Positions 36,929-45,416 of a stretch of DNA of 64,000 bases are shown here, one piece after another. The position numbers were made by a program, and so were the translations under genes. Position 1 is the stretch's first letter; each line of letters opens with the position of its first letter. The DNA comes from Micromonospora sp. MA102 (GTDB taxonomy: Bacteria; Actinomycetota; Actinomycetes; Mycobacteriales; Micromonosporaceae). The stretch spans positions 186,001 through 250,000 of the forward strand of contig NZ_JAMWEG010000003.1 in NCBI RefSeq assembly GCF_025460765.1, in the 5' to 3' direction. The notes under the pieces are model-generated. The model did no database searches. It was given only the letters and a program-made list of their open reading frames with translations, and was not told the DNA's origin.

Positions 36929-38713
36929 ATGGCCGAGCCCCTCCGCGACCGCGCGCGCCGGGCGACCGGGTGGCGGCTCAAGATGAACGGCGACGCCCGT
37001 CCGCACTACGTGGTCTGCGGCTCGGACCCGCTGGCCTACTGGGTGGTCCGGTCGCTGCTCGCCACCGACCCACCCGCCGGCCGGGTCCGGGTGACCCTGG
37101 TCGTGCCCGAGCGCCGCCGCTCCGACGGGCCGGACGGTCGGGACATCCCCGGCGTCCAGGTCGTCCGGGCCGACCGGCTCGACGAGGCCACCTTCCGTCG
37201 GGCCGGGCTGGCCGGGGCGGACGGGCTGGCCCTGCTGCACCAGGACGACGTGGGCAACATGCACGCCGCGCTCTGCGCCCAGGAGGTCGAGCCCCGGCTG
37301 CGCCTGGTGGTCCGGATGTTCAACACCAGCCTGGCCAACGGCGTGCGGCAGCTCTTCCCCGACTCGGCGGTGCTCTCCGACGCGTCGATCTCCGCCCCGG
37401 CGTTCGTGGCCGCTGCCCTCGGTGAGCTGGCCCCCACCCACTTCCGGCACGCCGGCCGCACCCTCTACGTGGCCCGCCGCGCCGACGTACGCCCGCAGGA
37501 CGTGGTCAGCGGGCTGGCCGTCACCGGCGACCCGGAGCTGGTCCGGGTGCTGCCCGCCGACGAGGACTCCGCCGACGTGGTGCTGGCCGAGGCGACCGGC
37601 CGGCCGCCCGGCACCGAGCTGGCCGCCCGCCGGCTGGTCCGGGCCCGCCGCCGCCGGCAGCCGGCCGTGGTGCTGCTCCGCGCGCTCCGCAGCTTCGCCA
37701 CCCGCAAGATCGGCCTGGCCGTGCTGGTGCTGCTGGCGGTGATCGCCGTCCTCGGCTGGCTCAACGCCCGGGCGGCCGACGTGACCTGGTCCGAGGCGCT
37801 CTACCTGACGCTGGTCACCACCCTCAGCGGGCAGGACCCGGACGTCAACAAGCCGCTGGCCGCCCAGATCATGCAGGTGGTGCTCAACCTGGCCGGGCTG
37901 GCGCTGATCCCGCTGATCACGGCCGCCGTGGTCGACGGCATCGTCAACGCCCGGCTCGCCCTGCACGCCGGCCGGATCCAGCCCGACCGCTCCGGGCACG
38001 TGGTGGTGGTCGGGCTGGGCAACATCGGCACCCGGGTGATGGCCCAGCTGCAGGACTTCGGCGTCGAGGTGGTGGCCATCGACAAGAACCCGGAGGCGCG
38101 CGGCGCGCCGCTGGCGCACCGGCTCGGCGTGCCGCTGATCGTCGGGGACGCCGGCCAGGAGGAGACCCTGCGCGCCGCCTCCGTCGACACCAGTCAGGCG
38201 CTCGTGGTCGTGTCCACCGACGACGGGGTCAACCTCCGCGCCGCGCTCAACGCCCGCTCCCTCGACCCCGAGCTGCGGGTGGTGCTGCGCCTCTTCGACG
38301 GCGACTTCGCCGAGCGGATCCAGCAGGCGTTCGGCATCGGCATCTCGCGCAGCGTGTCGTACCTGGCCGCTCCGGCGTTCGCGGCGGCCATGCTGGACCG
38401 CGCGGTGATCGCCACCATCCCGGTCGACCGGCATGCGCTGCTGGTCACCGAGGTGCCGGTGGTCGCCAACTCGCCGCTCGACGGCCGGCCGCTCGCCGCG
38501 GTGGCCCGCCCCGGCGAGGTGCGCCTGCTGGCGCACACCCGGGCCGGGCAGAAGACGGAGTGGTCGACCGACCCGCGGATGGTGATCCACGCGGGCGACC
38601 GGCTGACCGTGGTGGCCCGGCGGGCCGGGCTGACCGCGCTGCTCCGGGAGACCACCCCGGTGCCGCCGCCCGCGCCGGCGGGCGCGCCGGCCGCCCGCCA
38701 GCCGGACGACTGA
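36929..38713 (+). CDS. double TrkA-N (RCK) protein with central membrane hairpin
   Basis: A 594-residue protein with TrkA-N domain 1 (~26-165, GSDPLAYWVVRSLL), two hydrophobic segments (~250-272 and ~303-325), TrkA-N domain 2 (~349-480, HVVVVGLGNIGTRVMAQLQDFG then VVAIDKNPEARG), and a TrkA-C-like domain (~485-575). Between the helices lies YLTLVTTLSGQDPDVN in the place where a K+ channel would have TVGYGD, so the selectivity filter is altered. Probably a potassium-channel-derived or transport-regulating protein. Leaderless ATG; the gene stands alone. Confidence 0.85.
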   Translation: MAEPLRDRARRATGWRLKMNGDARPHYVVCGSDPLAYWVVRSLLATDPPAGRVRVTLVVPERRRSDGPDGRDIPGVQVVRADRLDEATFRRAGLAGADGLALLHQDDVGNMHAALCAQEVEPRLRLVVRMFNTSLANGVRQLFPDSAVLSDASISAPAFVAAALGELAPTHFRHAGRTLYVARRADVRPQDVVSGLAVTGDPELVRVLPADEDSADVVLAEATGRPPGTELAARRLVRARRRRQPAVVLLRALRSFATRKIGLAVLVLLAVIAVLGWLNARAADVTWSEALYLTLVTTLSGQDPDVNKPLAAQIMQVVLNLAGLALIPLITAAVVDGIVNARLALHAGRIQPDRSGHVVVVGLGNIGTRVMAQLQDFGVEVVAIDKNPEARGAPLAHRLGVPLIVGDAGQEETLRAASVDTSQALVVVSTDDGVNLRAALNARSLDPELRVVLRLFDGDFAERIQQAFGIGISRSVSYLAAPAFAAAMLDRAVIATIPVDRHALLVTEVPVVANSPLDGRPLAAVARPGEVRLLAHTRAGQKTEWSTDPRMVIHAGDRLTVVARRAGLTALLRETTPVPPPAPAGAPAARQPDD

Positions 38714-38719
38714 CCGGAT

Positions 38720-39961
38720 TCAGGCCGCGCGGGTGGCGTGGCGGAGGGCGTACCAGGCGGCGCCGAGGGCGAGCACGCCGAAGCCGGCGAGGGTGCTGGC
38801 GGGCGGCAGGTTGACCGCGAGCAGCAGGCAGCCGACCAGCCCCAGCGCGGCGAGCAGCTGCACCGGCAGCTTCCGGGCCGGGTCCCGGCCCAGGGTGAGC
38901 GCCGAGGCGTTGGCGATCGCGTAGTAGACCAGCACCGTGCAGCTGGAGAAGCCGATCGCGCCCCGCACGTCGGCCAGGGCCACCACGACGATCACCACGG
39001 CGGCCACCGCCAGCTCGGCGCGGTGCGGCACCCGGTACCTCGGGTGCACGGCGGCGAGCACGCCCGGCAGGTCCCGGCGGCGGGCCATCGCCAGCGTGGT
39101 CCGGCCGACCCCGGCGAGCAGGGAGAGCAGCACCCCGGTCACCGCCACGGTGGCGCCGGCCCGGACCAGCCAGGCCAGGCCGGGCAGCCCGGCGGCGGTC
39201 ACCACCTCGGCCAGCGGCGCGGCGGAGGCGGCCAGCCGCTGCTGGCCCAGCACCCCGAGGGCCACCACGGCCAGCACCAGGTAGACGGCCAGCACCACGC
39301 CGAGCGCCAGCGGCACCGCGCGCGGGATGGTGTGTTCCGGGTCGCGGACCTCCTCGCCGAGGGTGGCGATCCGGGCGTACCCGGCGAAGGCGAAGAAGAG
39401 CAGGCCGGCGGCCGTGAGCACGCCCCGGACGCCGAGGTCGGCGAAACCGGCCAGCCGGTCGGGCGCGACGTGCGGCGCGCCGGTCACCGCCACCACGGCG
39501 AGGACGGTGAGGACCACGCCGACCAGCACCCGGGTGGCCGTCGCGGTCTTGCCCACCCCGAGCAGGTTCACGGCGGTCACCGCCACCACCGCGAGGACCG
39601 CCACGAGCCGCGCCCGCTCCGGCCAGAGGTACGCCCCGATGGTCAACGCCATGGCCGCGCAGCTCGCCGTCTTGCCGATCACGAAACCCCAGCCGGCGAG
39701 GAACCCGGCGAACGGGTGCAGCCGCTCCCGGCCGTAGACGTAGGTGCCGCCGGACTCCGGGTAGCGGGCGGCGAGCCGGGCCGAGCTGGTCGCGTTGCAG
39801 AAGGCGATGAGGCCCGCGAGGGCCAGCGCGGCCAGCAGGCCGGCGCCCCCGGCCGCCGCGGCGGCGGGGGCGAAGACCACGAAGACGCCCGCCCCGAGCA
39901 TCGAACCCAGCCCGATGACGACCGCGTCGCGTACGCCCAGCCGGCGCGCCAGTTCAGCCAC
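38720..39961 (-). CDS. APC-family amino acid permease
   Basis: A 413-residue integral membrane protein with about 12 helices. The first helix has the APC substrate-binding signature IGLGSMLGAGVFVVF. YPESGGTYVYGRERLHPFAGFLAGW is the conserved TM3 region. Imports or exchanges an amino acid or amine of unknown identity. GTG 39961 lies 6 nt after TAGCCT, which overlaps the stop codon of the upstream PAP2 gene. Confidence 0.9.
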   Translation of the reverse strand: MAELARRLGVRDAVVIGLGSMLGAGVFVVFAPAAAAAGGAGLLAALALAGLIAFCNATSSARLAARYPESGGTYVYGRERLHPFAGFLAGWGFVIGKTASCAAMALTIGAYLWPERARLVAVLAVVAVTAVNLLGVGKTATATRVLVGVVLTVLAVVAVTGAPHVAPDRLAGFADLGVRGVLTAAGLLFFAFAGYARIATLGEEVRDPEHTIPRAVPLALGVVLAVYLVLAVVALGVLGQQRLAASAAPLAEVVTAAGLPGLAWLVRAGATVAVTGVLLSLLAGVGRTTLAMARRRDLPGVLAAVHPRYRVPHRAELAVAAVVIVVVALADVRGAIGFSSCTVLVYYAIANASALTLGRDPARKLPVQLLAALGLVGCLLLAVNLPPASTLAGFGVLALGAAWYALRHATRAA

Positions 39962-39967
39962 GATCGC

Positions 39968-39973
39968 AGGCTA
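39968..39973 (-). promoter_or_regulatory. -10 box TAGCCT of the permease gene
   Basis: TAGCCT on the minus strand, 6 nt before GTG 39961. Its first three bases are the TAG stop of the PAP2 gene. Confidence 0.5.
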
Positions 39974-40738
39974 GGCGGTGGAGGTGAACGGCCGGTCCCG
40001 ATTGCGCAGCGGGCCGGGCAACGGCAGGTCGTCCCAGGGCACCCGGCGCAGCAGCCGGTCCAGCAGCAGGCCGAGCATCAGACCGGCGACCGAGTCGGTC
40101 AGCCAGTGCCAGCCCAGGTAGATGGTGGTGCAGAAGACCACCAGCGGCGGCACCACCCGGACCACGGTGACCAGCCGGGGCGGGACGGTCCGGCCGAAGG
40201 TGCGCAGCAGCGGGGCCAGGAGCAGGGCGAGCACGCCGTACCAGACGATCGCGTTGGCCACGTGCCCGGACGGGTAGGACTGGGCGAAGCGCACCGGCAG
40301 GTCCTGCTGGAACAGCGGCAGGGTCTGGTCGGGCGCCAGGAACGGCTCCTTCACGCTGGCGCTCGGCGCGGGCCGCGCGGTCCACACCTTCAACGGCCCG
40401 ATGGTCAGGTAGGTGAGCACGAACGCGGTCACCGGCGGCAGCACCGGGCGGACCGAGCGGAGCCGGACCGCCAGGAGCACGCCCAGCCCGGCCGCGAGCA
40501 GGGTCAGCGGGGTGCCCTGGCCGAGCAGGTTGAGCCCCATGGCGGCCCACCGGGCGGCGGTCGGCCGGTGCGCGGCGGACCAGTCGGCGACGGCCCGGTC
40601 GAGCCCGAAGAGGTGCCCCTCGGCCAGCGCCACGGTGAGCGCCACCAGGGCGGCGAGCAGCAGCGCGTCCCACCACCAGCCGGCCGGCCGGACCGGCCGG
40701 AGGCGCGGCTGCCGGCGTACCCCGGTTGTCTCCCGCAC
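39971..40738 (-). CDS. PAP2-family phosphatase
   Basis: A 255-residue membrane phosphatase. Three PAP2 motifs are visible: KVWTARPAP (K-x6-RP form), YPSGHVAN (PSGH) and YLGWHWLTD (x-R/W-x5-H-x3-D, with H and D). Six hydrophobic helices. Likely dephosphorylates undecaprenyl-pyrophosphate, phosphatidic acid or similar lipids. GTG 40738 follows TAGCGT by 6 nt. Confidence 0.88.
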   Translation of the reverse strand: MRETTGVRRQPRLRPVRPAGWWWDALLLAALVALTVALAEGHLFGLDRAVADWSAAHRPTAARWAAMGLNLLGQGTPLTLLAAGLGVLLAVRLRSVRPVLPPVTAFVLTYLTIGPLKVWTARPAPSASVKEPFLAPDQTLPLFQQDLPVRFAQSYPSGHVANAIVWYGVLALLLAPLLRTFGRTVPPRLVTVVRVVPPLVVFCTTIYLGWHWLTDSVAGLMLGLLLDRLLRRVPWDDLPLPGPLRNRDRPFTSTA

Positions 40739-40744
40739 GCGACC

Positions 40745-40750
40745 ACGCTA
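40745..40750 (-). promoter_or_regulatory. -10 box TAGCGT of the PAP2 gene
   Basis: TAGCGT on the minus strand ends 6 nt before GTG 40738. Confidence 0.5.
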
Positions 40751-40849
40751 CCGGTCGCCCGCGGCGCCGGACCGGCGCGGGCATCGGCGGCTGTGGGCCC
40801 AACCACGAAGGGAAGCGCTGCCCGGGGGTCAGCGGTCACACTTGTCCCC

Positions 40850-42061
40850 GTGCGGATCACCTCGGCCCTCGTCGACCCGGCGCTGCTCGACCTTCCCTGG
40901 TCGACCCCGCTGGAGGAGTGGCCTGCCGAACACCTGGTGGCGCTTCCCCAGGGCATCTCGCGCCACATCGTGCGCTTCGTCCGGCTCGGCGGCTACGTCT
41001 ACGCGGTCAAGGAGACCGGCGAGCGGGTCGCCGAACGGGAGTACGACCTGCTCCGGGCGCTGGAGCGGATCGACTTCCCGTCGGTCGAGGCGATCGCGAT
41101 CGTGGCCGACCGGCAGACCGACGACGGCGAGCCGCTCGACCCGGTGCTGATCACCCGGCACCTCCAGTTCTCCCTGCCCTACCGGGCGCTGTTCTCCCGC
41201 ACGCTGCGGCCGGAGACCATGAACCGGCTGCTCGACGCGCTGGCGGTGCTGCTGGTCCGGATGCACCTGACCGGTTTCTTCTGGGGCGACTGCTCGCTGT
41301 CCAACACGCTGTTCCGGCGGGACGCGGGCGCCTTCGCCGCCTACCTGGTCGACGCGGAGACCGGCGCGCTGCACCCCTCGCTCTCCAACGGGCAGCGCGG
41401 CGAGGACCTGGAGATCGCCCGGGTCAACATCTTCGGCGAGGCGCTGGACCTCCAGGCCGCCGGCCTGCTGCACGAGTCGATCGACCCGGAGGAGGTCTGC
41501 GAGCAGGTCGTGCAGCGCTACGAGCGGCTCTGGCACGAGATCACCTACGAGCAGCAGATCGAGCGGGAGGCCCGGCACGACATCGAGGGCCGGATCCGCC
41601 GCCTCAACGAACTGGGCTTCGACGTCGCCGAGGTGGCCATGTCGACCGTCGACAACGGGCGCTACCTGGTCCGGCCCAAGGTCGTCGACGCCGGCTACCA
41701 CACCCGGCGGCTGCTCCGGCTGACCGGCCTGGACGCCGAGGAGAACCAGGCCCGCAAGCTCCTCAACGACCTGGACGCGTACCGGGTGGAGAGCGACCTG
41801 ACCGACGAGCAGCAGGCCGCGCACCGCTGGCTCACCGAGGTGTTCGAGCCGGTGGTCCGTGCGGTACCCGCGCACCTGCGCCGCAAGCTGGAGCCGCAGG
41901 AGCTGTTCGCCCAGATCATCGAGCACAAGTGGCTGCTCTCCGAGCGGGCCGGCCGGGACGTCGGGATGCGCCAGGCCGTGCAGTCCTACCTGGCCGACGT
42001 GCTGGTGCACCGCCCGGACGAGCAGGCGGTGCTCGGCGTCGAGGTGCCCGCCGCGGGCTGA
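40850..42061 (+). CDS. DUF4032 / kinase-like protein
   Basis: A 403-residue protein of the conserved actinobacterial DUF4032 family. Residues ~45-180 have a lipopolysaccharide-kinase-like lobe (VRLGGYVYAVKETGERVAEREYDLL; HLTGFFWGDCSLSNTLF, then VDAETGALH). These resemble the K, HxD-like GDCSLSN and D-x-E motifs of small-molecule kinases. The DUF4032 domain follows. Function not established. The true start is the GTG at 40850; a very long frame reaching back to 38738 is antisense to the permease and PAP2 genes. CACACT 7 nt upstream is a weak -10. Confidence 0.82.
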   Translation: MRITSALVDPALLDLPWSTPLEEWPAEHLVALPQGISRHIVRFVRLGGYVYAVKETGERVAEREYDLLRALERIDFPSVEAIAIVADRQTDDGEPLDPVLITRHLQFSLPYRALFSRTLRPETMNRLLDALAVLLVRMHLTGFFWGDCSLSNTLFRRDAGAFAAYLVDAETGALHPSLSNGQRGEDLEIARVNIFGEALDLQAAGLLHESIDPEEVCEQVVQRYERLWHEITYEQQIEREARHDIEGRIRRLNELGFDVAEVAMSTVDNGRYLVRPKVVDAGYHTRRLLRLTGLDAEENQARKLLNDLDAYRVESDLTDEQQAAHRWLTEVFEPVVRAVPAHLRRKLEPQELFAQIIEHKWLLSERAGRDVGMRQAVQSYLADVLVHRPDEQAVLGVEVPAAG

Positions 42062-42076
42062 GCGCAGCCCGCCGCG

Positions 42077-43186
42077 TCACTCCACCCAGGCGCCGGCGCG
42101 CATCACCCGTACCACGTTGAGGTCGTCGTCGAGGACGACCAGGTCGGCCCGGAGGCCGGTCTGGAGCGCGCCCACCCGGTCGCCCAGCCCGATGGCCCGG
42201 GCCGGCGTGGTGGCGACCATCCGGCAGGCGTCCGGCAGGGCGATCCCCGCGTCGACGGCGTGCCGCAGCGCGGCGTCCATGGTCAGCGTGCTGCCGGCGA
42301 TCGCGCCGTCCCGGCTGAGCCGGGCCACCCCGTCGGCCACCGTGACGGCCTGGCCGCCCAGCTCGTACTCGCCGTCGGGCATGCCGGCGGCGGCCATCGC
42401 GTCGGTGATCAGGGCGGCCCGCTCCGGGCCGGCCACCGAGGTGGCGAAGCCGAGCATGCCGTCGTGCAGGTGCACCCCGTCGGCGACCAGCTCGCACACC
42501 ACGTTCGGGGCGTCCAGCAGGGCCACCACCGGGCCGGGCTCGCGGTGGTGCACCGGGCGCATCCCGTTGAACAGGTGGGTGCCGACGCTCGCGCCGGCCG
42601 CCACGGCCGCCCGGGTCTGCTCCCAGGTGGCGTCGGTGTGCCCCACGGCCGCCACCACGCCCCGCCCGACCAGCAGCTTGATCGCCTCCAGCGCGCCGTC
42701 GCGCTCGGGGGCCAGGGTGACCATCCGGACCGCCCCGCCGCCCAGCTCGATCAGCTCGGCCAGCTCCTCGGTGGACGGGTCGCGGAGGAACTCCGGGTTC
42801 TGCGCCCCGCACCGGGCCGCGGACAGGTATGGGCCCTCGAAGTGGACGCCGGCCAGCACCCCGGACTCGACGAGCGGCCGGTAGGCGGCGGTGGCGTCGC
42901 GCATCAGCGGGAACGGGGAGCTGACCAGGCTGGCCAGCAGCGTGGTGGTGCCGTGCCCGAGGTGGAAGTCGGCGGCCTGCCGGGCCGACTCCGCGTCGCC
43001 CGTGGTGAAGGTGTGCCCGCCCCCGCCGTGGGTGTGCATGTCCACGAAGCCCGGCACGATCCAGTGCCCGTCGCGCACCGTCGGGTACTCGGCGACGGCC
43101 CGGATCCGGTCGCCGGCGATCTCCACGCAACCCTGCCGGAGCACGCCGTTCGGGGTCACCACCTTGCCGGTCACGCGCAGGGTCAT
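42077..43186 (-). CDS. nagA: N-acetylglucosamine-6-phosphate deacetylase
   Basis: Removes acetate from GlcNAc-6-P in amino-sugar use and peptidoglycan recycling. At 369 residues it is the normal length. Metal and catalytic residues appear in VDMHTHGGGG, HFEGPYL, GHTDAT, GTHLFNGM and ITDAMAAAG (catalytic Asp). Start ATG 43186 overlaps the ROK stop by 4 nt (ATGA), so the two are coupled. It is the last gene of the SIS-ROK-nagA group. Confidence 0.95.
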   Translation of the reverse strand: MTLRVTGKVVTPNGVLRQGCVEIAGDRIRAVAEYPTVRDGHWIVPGFVDMHTHGGGGHTFTTGDAESARQAADFHLGHGTTTLLASLVSSPFPLMRDATAAYRPLVESGVLAGVHFEGPYLSAARCGAQNPEFLRDPSTEELAELIELGGGAVRMVTLAPERDGALEAIKLLVGRGVVAAVGHTDATWEQTRAAVAAGASVGTHLFNGMRPVHHREPGPVVALLDAPNVVCELVADGVHLHDGMLGFATSVAGPERAALITDAMAAAGMPDGEYELGGQAVTVADGVARLSRDGAIAGSTLTMDAALRHAVDAGIALPDACRMVATTPARAIGLGDRVGALQTGLRADLVVLDDDLNVVRVMRAGAWVE

Positions 43187-44115
43187 CGGCTCTCCTTCGC
43201 CAGGGTGTCCAGGGCCAGCAGGGCGGCGCCGAGGCAGCCGGCCTCGTCGCCGAGCGCCGCCGCGACCAGGCGCGGCTCGCGGTGGAAGGTAAGGCGTTCG
43301 CGCAACGCCGTGCGCAGCGGGTCGAACAGTCTGGGGCCGGCCTGGGCCAGCCCGCCGCCGATCACGATGGTCGCCACGTCGAAGAGCGCCTGGCCGGTGG
43401 CCAGGCCGTCGGCGAGCGCCTCGACCGCCTCCCGCCAGACCCGGCCGGCCAGCGGTTCACCCGCCGCCGCCCGGTCGGCCACCTCGGCGGCGGTGGCCAG
43501 GGTGCCGGCCAGCTCGGCGTACCGGCGGCCGATCGCCGAGGCCGACGACACCGCCTCCAGGCAGCCGGGGCGGCCGCAGCCGCAGCGCGGGCCGTCGGGG
43601 CGTACCAGGATGTGGCCGATCTCCCCGGCGGCGCCGTGCGCGCCGACGGCGGCCGACCCGTCGACCACGTGGGCGGCGGCGATGCCGGTGCCGATGGCGA
43701 CGAAGAGCACGTGGCCGGCGTCCCGCCCGGCACCGAGGCGCGCCTCGGCCAGGCCGCCCACCCGCACGTCGTGGCCGAGCGCCGTGGGCAGGCCGAGCCG
43801 CGTCCGCGCCAGCTCCCGCAGGGGTACGTCCCGGAAGCCCACATTCGCCGACCAGACCGCCACCCCGCGGACCTCGTCGACCACGCCGGGCACGGCGATG
43901 CCGCACGCCACCGGGATGAGGCCGTCGGCGCGGGCCTTGCCGGCGAGCCCCTCGGCCACGTCGAGGATCGTGCCGACCACCGCCTCCGGGCCGCGCGCCG
44001 CGTCGGTGGCGTGCCGTTCGGCGTGCGCGGTCGTGCCGTCCGCACGGACCAGGGCGCACTTCATTCCGGTGCCGCCCACGTCGAGCGCGACGACGACCTC
44101 GCCGCCTGGGGTCAC
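43183..44115 (-). CDS. ROK-family sugar kinase
   Basis: A 310-residue ASKHA kinase: phosphate-1 motif ALDVGGTGMKCALV at the N-terminus, zinc-binding CGCGRPGCLEAVSS, and ATP motif VIGGGLAQAG. In this context, between nagA and a SIS isomerase, it probably phosphorylates GlcNAc, glucosamine or a related sugar to supply NagA. Glucokinase activity cannot be excluded. ATG at 44115; the upstream DNA is the 59-bp repeat block. Confidence 0.88.
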   Translation of the reverse strand: MTPGGEVVVALDVGGTGMKCALVRADGTTAHAERHATDAARGPEAVVGTILDVAEGLAGKARADGLIPVACGIAVPGVVDEVRGVAVWSANVGFRDVPLRELARTRLGLPTALGHDVRVGGLAEARLGAGRDAGHVLFVAIGTGIAAAHVVDGSAAVGAHGAAGEIGHILVRPDGPRCGCGRPGCLEAVSSASAIGRRYAELAGTLATAAEVADRAAAGEPLAGRVWREAVEALADGLATGQALFDVATIVIGGGLAQAGPRLFDPLRTALRERLTFHREPRLVAAALGDEAGCLGAALLALDTLAKESR

Positions 44116-44130
44116 CGTTTCTCCTGTGTT

Positions 44131-44292
44131 CGCGACTGCGGGGCTCGCAAACCCGGCTCACTCCTCGCACTCACCGCGCCACCTTCGTTCGCGACTGCGG
44201 GGCTCGCAACCCCGGCTCACTCCTCGCGCTCACCGCGCCACCTTCGTTCGCGACTGCGGGGCTCGCAACCCCGGCTCACTCCTCGCGCTCAC
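44131..44292. repeat. tandem repeat, 59-bp unit, ~2.75 copies
   Basis: Copies begin at 44131, 44190 and 44249. Copies 2 and 3 are identical over their shared length; copy 1 differs at a few bases. Each unit includes GGGGCTCGCAACCCC, a 4-5 bp stem around CTCGCAA. The block fills the 173-bp gap between the SIS and ROK genes and touches the SIS stop codon. Confidence 0.9.
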
Positions 44293-45218
44293 GCCAGCAC
44301 CACGGAGCGGGTCAGGTGCCGGGGCGCGTCGGGGTCGAGGCCGCGGCTCGTGGCGAGGGCGACGGCGAAGCGCTGGGCGAGGATCAGGTCGGCCATCGGG
44401 TCGACCGGGTTGCGTCCGGCCGCCCAACTCGTCAGCACGGTGTGGCAGCCGTGCGTGCGGCTGTGCACGAAGGTGGCGCCGGTGGCGGCCACGTCCTCGG
44501 GCAGGCCCTCCGGGATGCCGCCGAACGCCCAGACCAGCCGCCCCGGGGCGGCGATCGAGATGGGGCCGTGCCGGTAGTCCATGGCCGGGTACGCCTCGGC
44601 CCAGAAGGTGGCCGCCTCGCGGCACTTCAGCGCGGCCTCCTCGGCCAGCCCGACCGTCCAGCCGCGGCCGAGGAAGGTGACCTGCTCGATGGTCGCCGGG
44701 TCGATCGGCAGCGGGGCCCGGACGGCCACCTCGGCGTCGGCGGCGAGCCGGCCCAGGTCCTCGCCGAGGTGGGCGCGGAGCAGCGCGAGCGCGGTGGTGG
44801 CGAAGCGGGTCTGCACCACCGAGCGCTCGTCGGCGAAGGGCAGGGGCACCGCCGCGTCGGCCAGCTCGACGGCCGGTGCGGCCGGGTCGCCGATGATGAC
44901 CGTGGTGGGCAGCTGCCCGCGCAGCGCGGCGAGCAGGTCGAGCACCTCGGTGGTGGTGCCGGAGCGGGTGATCGCGATGACCCGGTCGTAGCGGCGGCCG
45001 GTGGGAAACTCGCTGGCCTGGAAGGCGTCGGTCTCGCCCTGGCCGGCGCCCTCGCGGAGGCCGGCGTACGCGGCCGCCATGAACCAGGACGTGCCGCACC
45101 CGACAACGGCGACCCGCTCGCCGGGGCGCGGCAGGCGGTCGGCGACGGTCGGGGCGAGTCGCGCCGCCTCCCGCCAGCAGTCGGGCTGGCTCGCGATCTC
45201 CGCGTGCACGTACGCCAT
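44289..45218 (-). CDS. SIS-domain sugar isomerase/deaminase (AgaS/GlmS-like)
   Basis: A 309-residue protein with two SIS domains and no glutaminase. Sugar-phosphate binding is shown by VGCGTSWFMA, ITRSGTTTEV and FLGRGWTVGLAEEAALKCREA, the last being the GlmS/AgaS second-domain motif. In place of NagB it probably converts glucosamine- or galactosamine-6-phosphate to the ketose with loss of ammonia. ATG 45218 has GAGGAG 6 nt upstream; a GTG at 45221 is possible. Divergent from the DeoR gene with a repeat-rich regulatory gap. Confidence 0.87.
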   Translation of the reverse strand: MAYVHAEIASQPDCWREAARLAPTVADRLPRPGERVAVVGCGTSWFMAAAYAGLREGAGQGETDAFQASEFPTGRRYDRVIAITRSGTTTEVLDLLAALRGQLPTTVIIGDPAAPAVELADAAVPLPFADERSVVQTRFATTALALLRAHLGEDLGRLAADAEVAVRAPLPIDPATIEQVTFLGRGWTVGLAEEAALKCREAATFWAEAYPAMDYRHGPISIAAPGRLVWAFGGIPEGLPEDVAATGATFVHSRTHGCHTVLTSWAAGRNPVDPMADLILAQRFAVALATSRGLDPDAPRHLTRSVVLA

Positions 45219-45243
45219 CACCACTCCTCGCCCAGGGGAGACC

Positions 45244-45366
45244 TTGCGCAATACGGCGCGATATGGCCGTCTTTCGCGCGTCATTCTGCGCGATTCCGGT
45301 CGGCTGTGGCAACCGCCTCCCACATCGCGCAGGACAGGGTTTTGCGCCTTGCCAGTTTCGCGCACT
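45244..45366. promoter_or_regulatory. cluster of TTnCGCGC-like half sites between SIS and deoR genes
   Basis: At least six related motifs: TTGCGCA (45244), TTTCGCGCG (45272), CTGCGCGA (45286), ATCGCGCA (45324), TTTTGCGC (45340) and TTTCGCGCA (45357). Repeated half sites of this sort are the usual binding pattern of DeoR-type regulators, and they cover both promoter areas. Confidence 0.6.
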
Positions 45367-45416
45367 ACTGTGCACGCAATCAATCACCGTTCGTGCAGAG
45401 TCAGTGGAGGCCCCGC

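Noticed and set aside
38738..40849. Very long upstream extension of the DUF4032 frame
   Set aside because: It is antisense to the permease and PAP2 genes, has no family features, and the DUF4032 homology begins at the GTG at 40850.
44230..44288. C-terminal extension of the SIS protein through the repeat
   Set aside because: An alternative frame runs through the 59-bp repeat and gives a protein-like tail, but the SIS motifs are in the frame that stops at 44289.
44131..44292. CRISPR array
   Set aside because: The units are directly tandem with no unique spacers and no cas genes nearby, so it is a plain tandem repeat.
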